64,000 nucleotides of DNA from Colletotrichum lupini (lineage: Eukaryota > Ascomycota > Sordariomycetes > Glomerellales > Glomerellaceae): assembly GCF_023278565.1 (NCBI RefSeq), contig NC_064677.1:124001-188000 (forward strand), in the 5' to 3' direction. The notes below the pieces were generated by a model, which did not search any database, was not told the origin of the DNA, and saw nothing but the letters and a program-made list of their open reading frames with translations. Made by a program: the position numbers and the translations under genes. The first letter of the stretch is position 1, and each line of letters begins with the position of its first letter. Of this stretch, positions 39,087 through 49,800 are shown piece by piece.

Positions 39087-41380
39087 TCTGGATCGTTGTG
39101 ATGGCCTCAATCCGAGCCTGCTAGTTACACAGAACAGAAATGAAAAAATCGAGGAACTTCCCTTTATAAGCCCGGATTACTTGGCGCCTTCCGAAGCGCT
39201 CTGTCTCTCGCTTTGGCTCTTTCTCCGTCTGTTCTCCCGTTTCCCCTGCTCATTCCCGTCCGCTGACAAGCGTGGCAGGCCGCACTGGCATCCCGCATGA
39301 TTCTAGGGTCAATGTCATGGACCTGTGCATATCGATTCTGTGCCCGAGATGCTTCGCAGATCTGTTACCTCACTCAAAAGAGAAGGTCCGAATCGTATGT
39401 CTGTCATAAGCCTGATGATGCCACAATGTCCACACCGAAAACCCTCTTATCCCGGTTAATTGCTCATGGGATGCCGGCAGTTTGCATGATCAGGCACAAA
39501 GCCTTCCTGCGGTCAACTGCAGCAAAAATACCAGTGGCATTAAGAATCTTATGTCACGTTGCAGCCATGCCTTGCTCTGGCACATGTACTAATTACATAC
39601 TTGTTCTCGGAGAAAAGGGTTGAAGTGAGGATAAATCTCCGTTTGACGAACTTCGAGAGAACAAACAGAAGGGTTTGCTCTTTTCATACATCATTCCGCA
39701 CAAGCGACAAATCATGGGCAACCACATATGTCACAGGGCCCTAGATCGCCGTCCCTAGAATCTTCGAAGTCATGCTTATTATCTCCTCTGGCCGCTCAAT
39801 GGGCAGTTGAGAATCCATGTCATTCGGCCCGCGCTGACTGCTGGTCTCCGAATACAACCCTCCCAACAACCCGACTGGCGTCTCCTTGGCCAAAGTCATT
39901 TATCTGGGGTGCATATGGAAAAGGTGGAAACTTGTGTCCAGACCGTGCCAGATGTCAGTAAGCACCACATGACGGAATGTCTCGTCGGCTTGCCACATGG
40001 TTGGTGTCAACATCCGGCAGTGCGGAGTAGTCGAGACAAATCACAAGCACAAAACATGAACGACCCTCCAATCAACATCAGAATCAGACCCTACTGCGGT
40101 AGTTGACCTCCCTGCAGGTGGTATTATTCCGACGCCAAATACTCCCAAGATGGGATGATTGTAACGGAAAAGATTGGGGGTTCCTTAAACCGACTTCAAC
40201 TCTCCGCGTCGTCGGGTTGGAATCACAGAAGAGAAAACAAAGAGCATCATATGAAAGAGATGCAGAATTTTCATGCTTATACAGTATCAGAGTTGGCCAA
40301 GATCTATGACCGCGTATAGCATAAAATTGTGACGAAATCCCGTCATCATCTGCAAGACTATGCCCGGTCATCATAGAAAATACCACTGACTTGCAGTAAA
40401 ACGTAAGCACATAACATGCAAACAGTGAGTCGGTCAGGAATGCCCACTCCTCGACAAATCATTTTGTGGTTTGGACCTTTGGTAGAAATGGTGCCCTTGA
40501 GATGTAACCCTCTTTTGCTGCAATCTTGTGACAACGATCAGGCCGCTCAAAATATCGCAGAGAACCCGCCACAAGCTCCACGGTCTTTTCCAATATTCCC
40601 TGTCCTGAGAAAAATGTTCATGGCATCTCTTAGAGCATGATGCATGTCGAGGACGAGGACCTTCTCTTTTGGGAAGCTTGAATGCGCAATTACTGGCACA
40701 TCATCTTTCTACCCAATCGTGAGGTTGATTTTGACCCCCTTTGACCTCGTGAGGTTTCAGGGCTCCCATCAAGCAGAGCAATTGACAGACTTCGGCCCTT
40801 TTTTTTTTGTTTTGTTTTGAGAAGGTCGTTCCATGGGTTACTGTCCAAACAACATGTGGTTACGGTGAAGCTTTCACGAGAGTAAGGATGTCAGGCGGCA
40901 GACGCGCATCTCTATTGGAGGCATCCTACCATCAAGATCTTCATTTCATTCGATTATTCCCCCAATGATGGAAATGCCGCTGATGATTCTCGCAGTGTCT
41001 AATGATGTTAAACTTTCGGCCCTTCAAAATCTGGTTACATTTTGTACTTGTAATTGATGCAGTCCGCGCCGTGACCGCTCCGGACTTCCGTCCCATCTGC
41101 AGGTGGTAGGACTCAGAGGCTGTACCATCACACTTTATTCGTCATGTCACGTTGTCTCAACTTCAACGACGGTTGATAAAATTGTTGAGGCTTTTGTTGT
41201 GAGTCTGTAGAGTCACATTTCGAGTCTTATTACTCGATCGGACAGTAGAACGACAAACGTTGGCTATATATCGATGATCTAGACGTGCAGTCCTGGAGGA
41301 GATTAGATTAAAGGAAGTCCAAATCGGAAAACCCCTTGGAGTTCATTGAATAATTCAGAATCGTTCGATAGGCTTTCGAA
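39087..41380. other. Intergenic region between head-to-head GH71 genes
   Basis: 2.3 kb with both GH71 promoters. Many short frames on both strands, none with a domain. A poly-T/G tract lies at about 40799-40818. No RNA gene recognised. Confidence 0.6.
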
Positions 41381-42883
41381 ATGGCGCCGGTATCTCAGAT
41401 ATGCCTCTCTCTGCTGGCGTGGATGCTTTTGCCGGTATTCGGTCAAACGGCGAAGCCCGTCTATGCGCACTTCATGGTGAGAACACCACCTACTAAGTTG
41501 ACGGGCCCGCTAATAAATCTCTTTACCTCGATTCAAAGCTCGGTATCGTCGAAAACTACACCATATCAGACTGGCACGTCGACGTGGCCCAAGCCAAAGA
41601 AATTGGCATCGACGGGTTCGCCCTAAACTGCGCCCCAGCCCGCATCGACAGCTACACCCCCAAACAACTCGCAAACGCCTACCAGGCAGCCCAAGACCTC
41701 AACTTCACCGTCTTCATCTCCTTTGACTTTGCGTACTGGTCCACGGCCGACACCGCAGAAATCACCTCCATCGTTGGTAACTACAGCGCGCACCCGGCCC
41801 AGGCGCGGTACGACGGTGGATCCATCGTGAGCACCTTTGTCGGCGACAACATGAACTGGACCGCGGTGAAGAATGGCATGCCACCCGGACAGAAAGTTAC
41901 TGCTCTCCCTATGATCCAAGATCCAGCATGGCTTTCTGTTGCGAATACGGGGCTCGATGGCGCGTTTTCGTGGTATGCGTGGCCGACGGATGGGGGTAAT
42001 AGTATCATTCCCGGTCCGATGACGACTATTTGGGACGACCGGTATCTAGCAAATTTGGGGAGTCGTCCGTACATGGCTCGTAAGGAGGCTCTCTCTACCA
42101 AGTACAGACAGTATACTGACACACTGCAAAGCCGTTTCGCCCTGGTTCTCAACTCACTTCAACACCAAGAATTGGGTCTTCATCACGGAAGAGCAGCCCA
42201 CCATCCGCTGGGAGCAAATGCTTGCTATGAAGCCTGCACTCATTGAAATCATCAGTTGGAATGGTGAGTCTCATTACATGCATGCCTTGTCGTCGAAACA
42301 TGACTGAAGGTTTTGATAGACTTTGGTGAAAGTCACTACATCTCGTAAGTGAACCCAAGATAAATCAAACGACGCACAGGATTAGGAGCTGATATCTTCA
42401 AGCGGCTCACAACCAAATCACTCCGACGACGGCTCCTCCGCCTGGGCAACCGGCTTCCCCCACGACGCCTGGCGCACCCTTATGAAGCCCTACATAGCAG
42501 CCTACAAGTCCGGAGCCGACAAGCCCACCGTTGTCAATGACGAGCTGGTCTACTGGTACCGCCCAACGCCCAAGAACACGGTATGCACAAACGACACCCT
42601 CGGCGCCCCCAACGGGATCCAGTACCTCGCCGACGTGGTCTTCGTGGCCACGATGCTTACGGAGCCCGCCACGCTCACCGTCATCAGCGGCGGCCAGGCG
42701 CCGGTCACGGTGCCCGTTGGCGCGGGGATTCAGACCACTAACTTCACCATGGGCATCGGTGCCCAGAAGTTCTCAGTAGCCCGGAACGGAGTTCCGATTC
42801 TCGGGGGCACGAGCAGCAAGGAGATCAGCGGTGCTTGTCAGAAGTATAACTTCAACGCCTTTGTGGGCTCTCTCAAAGCCTAA
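41381..42883 (+). CDS. GH71 alpha-1,3-glucanase, second copy
   Basis: Five exons: 41381-41476, 41539-42079, 42132-42263, 42320-42344 and 42403-42883; 424 aa. The 25 nt fourth exon encodes the middle of the conserved DFGESHYI segment. A signal peptide covers about residues 1-21 (LSLLAWMLLPVFG). The same family landmarks as the minus-strand copy appear in order: YAHFM at the first junction, DGFALNCAPARIDSYT, VFISFDFAYW, FVGDN, WYAWPTDGG, PVSPWFSTHF, WVFITEE, IISWNDFGESHY, GFPHDAWR and YWYRPTPK. It is shorter than its neighbour, mainly between the FVGDN and WYAWP landmarks and at the C-terminus. The exon-intron structure differs apart from the first intron after HFM, so this is an old duplication rather than a recent tandem copy. 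Confidence 0.92.
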
Positions 42884-44711
42884 GCTGACTGTGGCGTTCT
42901 CGATCTGTCTGGAGTGTAACGTGATTCAGTTGAAGCAATGTTGTGTCTTTTCGGGTTATTAAGCGCGGACCGTAATTGCAACTCTTTGTCTAATCTTGCA
43001 GCCGTATTTCAGGTAATCATTGAAGGAGTACATGTGTCAAGGAATCGTGGGTAAGGGCTCTGCTTTCTGTAAGCAATAAGTTGTGGCTGGAACGGCCTGT
43101 TGGCGGAGTCATTACGTGTGATTTGTGCAGCTAGGTCGACGGAAGCTTATCTCAAAGAACATTCACCTCCATTTCACGTGTCTCTGTCGAACTCTAGAGG
43201 ATAAAGTCTATATCAAGTATTCCCGCGTTCCGTTTACTATACAGTACCACCGTCGCCGTGCCTCCTCCAGTGGTCATACGTTCGCCGACCACGCTGTCAA
43301 TCTTCTCTGATGCCACGAGGCTAGCGTTGATGTCTGTCCACTTTAATTAAGGCTCTTGTGCTCGTTTCTATTCTTCTCATCTCATCAAGACGATATCCCT
43401 TGGCCATATGCATAAGAATCTGATAGTCTGGATTCTGAAATACTTCGCCTGGGGTAGACGAAAGCTGTTTGGTCCACCGAATCCGATATCCGCCTGTCAA
43501 CAGACGAGAATAGAGCCCCGGATTCTGAAGAAGCTTTCTTTGTTCCGAGGTTCAGACATGATAATCAGACGATTTAGGAGCCTTCCGTATCTGGTGGCAG
43601 ACAGGACAACGGATAAAGAGATCGCAATGCTCAAAAGGTCTTTTGGACGGAGGTTTAGGAAACCTCCGCGTGCCTTGCCCTATCAGAAGCTCAGAAAAGA
43701 GAATGAGAATGCATGGTGCCGCGGAATAGCCCTTCAATCGCCTGGTCCGTCCGGGACATCAATGCTGTTCCCCGGATCCCGTGCACCAATCTTGGCTCGA
43801 CTACTAATCTCAGCCTCGCAGAAACCCTCAGGACACCGGTCTCAAATTGCTTCCCGTCGCCGTATTCGCAATCCTCGGATGCTAATCCCTTCATGGGATA
43901 CCGCATTGCTGAGTTTAAGGTCGCAAATACCCCTGGACTCTGCCGCGCGCTGGGTTCACCAGATGATGTTTGGCCTGCGAGGAGGGAACACGTTTGACGG
44001 CACGCAGCGTCCCGGCAGGCTTCGGAACCATGTTTCGTCGAAATCATAGGAAGGCTAGCGTAGCCATGAACATATCTAGCGAAGCCTTTGGGGGAACCTT
44101 ACTTGGTCGAATCACGGATATCGTCGAGAACTCAGTAAAAGGTGTTGACAAGTGTTCATATTCTTGACACATAGATTGGCTTTGCTTTGTGCAAATATTG
44201 CGCAAGCTCTGTACATAGCGAATCCAAGCTTGAAGCTAAGTGCAAATACGAAGACGCCCCAGGACTCTGTAGACCGTCCTATTAATACCGTGATCCAGAA
44301 AATGACACATTGAGAACCGGGCAACAAAGATGAACTGCCAAATGAACAAGAATCATAGCATAATCAACAAAATATGAGAAGGAAAAAAAAATGGTCCGTG
44401 TTGGATGTGTTTGTAGTTTTGAGGAAAAATTGATAGTAGTAGGATGTGATATGGTATACTGGAAGAGAAGTAGTAGTAGGTAATGGTGAGGGTGTCCTCT
44501 GTTTGGTATCATTGTTGTGAGTCTTGCGTCTGCTGCGGCAGCGCATTTTCGTCCACGTTTTGCTCTTGTTTTTTCTTTTTCCATGTCCATTTCTGCGCCG
44601 TTCAAATCATCCACTTGGTGGTTTTGGGAAGAGATTATAAAAGGAAAGAGTAACCCGACCGCCTTGTCATTTGTGGTTCTTGGACCAATGTCGTAGGAAA
44701 TCGTTGCTCAC
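42884..44711. other. Intergenic, no supported gene
   Basis: A 213-codon plus-strand frame at 43408-44049 overlaps long frames on the other strand and another frame. It is rich in Arg/Ser/Pro, lacks any recognisable domain, and I do not accept it as a gene. The right end is the 3' flank of opi1. Confidence 0.5.
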
Positions 44712-46815
44712 TCAAACAAGGGCAACCTTGACATCACCCTCTTGAGGTTGAGATTGCGGTAGGACAGCCTCGCGTTGATCCCGCTTCTTCCTCCCAAGTC
44801 TTTCACACCATTCCTCGGCACTGACAATGGTGCCATCAAGGACTCCACTGACTTGCGACATCATGTCGAGACCCTCTTTAGCTAGAACGAGTACACGATG
44901 GGCGCCTTCGCGCATCGCCTCCTGGTCACTAACCTTCTCTCCCTGTTGGTGTTCAACCATGCTGGCATAACGGAATCGCTGTGGCAGAGTAGTCAGGTGA
45001 CGGCGAACCAACAGACGAGCGTTTTCGGGGAGGGCCCCGCCAGCGTATTTGGAAACGGTGACGATTACATTCTGTAGTGTCTTCAGAACGTCACCTTTGA
45101 GTGAAGCAATCTTGGCCGCCAGGATTGTGCGCTCCTGCTCAGACATTGGCTCGGGATGGCTGTCAGCCATGACATGGTCGCCATCGTTAGTGACTGCAGT
45201 CTGCTCTTCCTGTTGGGGCTGACCCGGCTTCTCGAATTGTTCAAGAGTCGTCTTGAGATTGTTGATAACCCCACCAATATGCTCGTTCGCCCACCGCAGC
45301 CATCGTAGACAATACTTCAAGCTCCTGAGACTCTCGTCGCTCATAGCAACACTGAGACCCGAGGTAGACATGATTAAGCGAGACTGCCAAGCAGCATTTG
45401 ATGATGTGGGTCGCTCGGCCTTTTCGTTCTCACTGTAGGCCGGGGACCGGTAGTCGTCATACGCCGGCAGGGTATCGATTGTGCTAGCTCGCGAAAGTCG
45501 ACGGTCGTGCTTGAACACATATGGATCACGGGGAGAGTCGACGTCGGGCATCATGTTGCTCTGTGCATCAATCATGAGCCTAGCCAAGTCTTCTCCCGTG
45601 TCAACCTTGCGCCGCTTATGAGACCCTCCGTCGGCAGCTTCAATGTCATTGGACTGATGCCGTCGACCGGCGCCGAGAAACCAGCGTACGCCACCTTCAA
45701 CACCTGTCTTCCGTCCAACCGTGCCGACAGTGTTGGCAATGGGCGTCAAGTAACCCTCTACATATTCGGCGCTAGATTTGAATCTCGGGGAAAAGTTTTT
45801 GGAGTTATTGTAAGCCGATGTGGCACCTTCGATAGTGGTCGCGAGTAACGGGTGGGATGTTGTCAGAAGTGAGAATAAGGGTTCTTCAGACTTGAGTTGT
45901 GGATTCGAGGTGATTGACACGGCGGGCGAGGCTCTCGGTAGAGGTGTGTGACGGGCGGGAGGGGAGTTAATGAAGTCTAGACATGTTAGCTTTCGTCATT
46001 CGGCACAAGAGGAGGTTCGCAAACGACGAACCGGCTCGCAGATCCCCAAGCGCTTCAGCTGCCATGCGCACGTCGGGGTCGTCCAGACTGACACTGGCAG
46101 CGCGTCCTTCGTAAAACCGGTCTGGGGATGCTGCGCTCATGGCGCTATTGCTGACTACGTCGAGATCCATTCGCGCAGGCGAGTCGGCGGACTGGGCATG
46201 ACTAGGTGTATAATACGTTGTGAGGGGGTTGAGGCTCGGCCAGTGGGTGAGGGGTACTGTTGTCGTCGAGGACCGCTTCAGGGAGGATGTAGTTGGTTGG
46301 GGTTGTGATTGCGGCTGGTGATGCTGATGTTGATGCTGCTGCTGCTGCTGCGCTTCGATAGATTGAGATTGGGCGACGATGGAAGTGAACCGCGGGGGCG
46401 GGGGACCTGTCACGGACGAGAGAGATGGCAGGTTGTGACCGACGTTATCATTGTGTTTGGCGGCAGGAAGGATGGGTGCAAGCTCGGTAGTCGGGGCGTC
46501 GGGAAACCTCAGCAGGTTGGAATCGTGGGATTGGGCATGCGCATAGCTCGGGGGAGCATATGAAGGCAGCTGGGACGGGAGATGTGTCGGATCAAAGCGA
46601 GCGTGAGAGAGGACGTGCTTGTTGGGTTGAGAGGTGGTGGAGATGGAAGCAGAAGCCGACGTAGAGGTAGACGCAGAAGCAGAAGCAGAAGCAGGTGGGC
46701 GGAAGTGGTGCGTGTGGGTGAGGGATGAGGAGGATGGCGGCAGCTGGCGGTCTTCAGGCGCAGGCCCGTGCAGCATGTGATTTTGGCTCTGGCTCATGCT
46801 CTGGCTCAAATCCAT
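44712..46815 (-). CDS. opi1: Opi1-type repressor of phospholipid biosynthesis
   Basis: Exons 46032-46815 and 44712-45976 with a 55 bp intron (donor GTTCGT, branch GCTAAC, acceptor CTAG). The product is 682 aa from the Met of MDLSQSMSQSQ; a longer in-frame start exists 36 codons upstream. In yeast, Opi1 is held at the ER by phosphatidic acid and the VAP protein Scs2, and enters the nucleus to repress INO1-type genes when PA falls. The conserved Opi1 block is clear at about residues 320-370 (SPRFKSSAEYVEGYLTPIA, then TVGRKTGVEGGVRWFLG), followed by further family segments (SLKYCLRWLRWANEHI and SKYAGGALPENARLLVRRHL). The N-terminal half is low-complexity: Ser/Ala and Ser/Thr runs, Gln/His-rich tract, Pro-rich. 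A basic KRRK motif follows the core. Confidence 0.92.
46290..46730 (+). repeat. Low-complexity trinucleotide/hexanucleotide repeats within opi1
   Basis: CTG/GATGCT repeats at about 46316-46350 encode the Gln/His tract on the minus strand. GCAGAA-type repeats at about 46648-46692 encode the Ser/Ala run. They are likely length-variable between strains. Confidence 0.75.
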
Positions 46816-49800
46816 TTCGCAAAGTATATTCGGACGGCGGCTCGAGACTTCGCGGGGAGGGGGTCGGCAGAGAAGCAGCAAGAGAGGGAGCAGCGAGACC
46901 GGCGCGGCTGTCTCAGCGGTCAACTATGGACTGGCATGAGTGGAGATATGACTCTCGTGTCCCGAGGCCGTTGTGGTTCTGAATTTTTTTTGCAGATTTC
47001 CCAGTCGACGTTAGGGAATGTTGTAGTCTGCCTCGGTGCAGCAGTGTGCAGACGCGCGGGTCAGAACGAACGTGAGGGAGAGCAGACGAAGGGGTGAAAG
47101 TGGCTTCGGGCGGCGCAAGAGAGGTTCATGTAGTACGGTTTGGGCCAAAGGTGGCGAAGGACAGGCAGGACGATGGAGCGGATTTCGAAGCCAACGAACG
47201 AACAAGGGAGCGAGGCGGCAGGAGATGTGGTTTCGGGGGACGACCGAGTGGAGGGCGGATCTGGAGAAGCGAGGTAGGGAGGGATGGTGGTGGTAATCGT
47301 AGGCGTAGCGTGTGGTGGTGGGATGAGTCCGGTCCGTGTATCTTGTAAAGTAGCGCGGAGCGTAGCGCTGGGGGGAGGGTTGGTGTGCGTGTACCCGTTG
47401 GAAGGGCACCTCTATTATTACTATACGGTAAATAGTATGTTCCCTCGATCGAGGGGAAAGGATTGCGTGTGTTTGGAAAATGCGTGTGTAGGTATGTGGG
47501 TGTAAGAGTTGAATGGGAGTTTGTGCGGCAAGCGGGAGACCAGGAACCGTAGTAGATGTCGAGGGTAAGAGATACCGAAAGGTGGAGGGAGGTATGCCGG
47601 GGGGTGGTGATGTTCTGTCGATTTGGGTGACGGGTGATTGATGGATTGACGGATTGATGAATTACAAGTACTTGATTTGATTGACGGGGGGTGGGAGAAA
47701 AGAGGTGGATGTGGTTGTGGTGGCGGTGGTGGGAGGATGATGCCGCACCAGAGCGCACCCAGGGTGAGGATGGACGGACGGGACGGGCGACGATGGGGGA
47801 CGGGGGAGGTCGAAAGACTCGGGACAGGAAGGGGCGACGCTCACAATGCGAGGAACGAGGTAGTCACGTACCTCGTGCCTCCCCAAAAGCGAAAGAGAGG
47901 CAGGAGGCAGGCGGCGACAACACCGCAGCTGGCAGGCACGCGGGCCACACCCATTGCGGCGGGAACGAGAAGGGGTCACTGGTGCATGTGGTGGGCTGGG
48001 ATACTTGAAGGTACCTTGGTTTCTCAAGTCACTTCTGTCTTTGCTTCACACTACAAATTGCCCCCATCTGGAAACCACATGTACTTGGCTTGCAGTACCC
48101 GGCTCTGTACCTTGGCCAGTCTCATGGTTCCAGATGGTGAATGGATAAGGTACAAATGGGGGCCGGGGGGGACCACAACGGAGTCGGTCTTGGGTAAGGT
48201 ACGGGGCCTTTGGGCACTTCAGTACCTAAGCAATGGAAACAAATAATCTGTTATATTCGATCAGAGCTTGCTGTGGAAAGTCGCTCTTGTATTGAAAGCT
48301 AATCACTTGCCCCTTCAGATCTTGCGCCAACTAACTTTCTCCAGTGCTAAACTAGAAGCTTTCCCGTGGGGAAAAAAGACATGAGACGGACACGGGAAAG
48401 TGTCCGTCAGCCGTACGCATACGGGGGGGAAACAGGCGGCTAATTTCCTCAAGCTCTGTCACTCGGCTTTGGTCTCTCGCAGTACGGAGCAGTGCTGGTT
48501 GCTCCGACTTCCGAGTTCCCCATGTGAAGGTCCAGGTAATAGGTCATGCTATGCGCTGTTGTTGGTACTGTTTTCTGCCCGTCCATCTCGCTGCCCAGCC
48601 AGCGAATTGACCAAGGTATTGTGCCTCTCGCTTGAGTCGTTCCGTGGGGGGCCTGACCTGAAGAGACTTCTCGGCACCGTGATTGTGGCTGACTTGACTT
48701 GGGCGGGTACATCGCACTCACACTATTCGTCTATGTATGTATAAGCAGATCATGTGTGAGAACCAGCATCAAGCCAGCCCACATCCCAAGGCCCAAGCAT
48801 GGCCCTGAGGTTCCTATCTCGTCGTCCTGTGTCTCGAGCCTTTCGACTCCTCAGTGACGGTAAATACAGTGCTGTACTCCAGACAACGCGAACTACGCCG
48901 CTCGACGGGCAGGGGGGTCGACGGCAAACGCAAGACCCAATCATCGCCCACACGCGAGTCCACGTTCCCGTTCGGGACAGGTCAGGCGGCACCGTCTGCG
49001 GTCCATCTCGCTGGAGTCTGCAGGGTCCGAGGCACTGTTTCGCACTGGCAGCCGCTAAACTCGAGACAGAGATACGGGCCAACGCTACCTTGCTGCTGAC
49101 ATCTGTCAGTACTCTGGAGACCAATGGAAGGCAGTTGGGAACTAAGCCGGCAAGCCGCGACTCAATAGTGTATCCTAGGTACGGAGTAGATACTCGCAGT
49201 CTCGCGCAGGGTAGCTAGCTCATCGTATGGTTTTGTACCCCGTACCCATGTAGAAGAACTGAGGTGGTATTCGTGCTGGATATCCGTATCACTGTCCAGT
49301 ATCCGTTGACCATATGCTTTGCCCGGGCCAGCAGCAAGAAAAATAGCCGACGATGATGGGTGGGAGTCGGTTACAGAAACAGACGCGAACCTTAGCAGAT
49401 TCAAGGCCAGACTCTGAGTCTGCAGGAATGCCGTGACAGAAACGGGATTCAGAGAGTGCCATTGCCACAGCTACCGTTGGGTAGGGGTACAGTGTGAATA
49501 TAGCCATACACCAATTGGTGTCTACATAGGTTGGAAGGGTGTGCTGTCGGGTTCGCTCTTGTCTGACGATGCGCCGCTGGCTGGCCTGACGTCTGCATAG
49601 TGCAGACCGCATTTTGGGTTTGCCGACCAAGACCAACTGACCTCGTTGTCGCATGGAATATTGTCTTTCTTTCTTTTTTTTTCTTTTTTTTGTTCTTGAG
49701 CCACCATCAGGTTTTGACTGCAATGACTGGAATGTGAAGACTACTAGACTGAGACCTTGGACTTTTAGTTGTCAGCTTGCGCCCAGACCGCTTGTAAGAA

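Noticed and set aside
43408..44049. 213-codon plus-strand frame between GH71 and opi1
   Set aside because: Overlapping long frames exist in two other phases, the composition is Arg/Ser/Pro-biased, and there is no domain, signal or splice support.
46316..46350. Short CTG-type repeat considered as a structured repeat array
   Set aside because: It encodes the Gln/His run of Opi1 in frame; there are no spacers and no array structure.
47126..48027. Long minus-strand frames upstream of opi1
   Set aside because: They reflect C/T bias of the leader region (Pro/Ser/Thr/His-rich translations), with no start or domain support.
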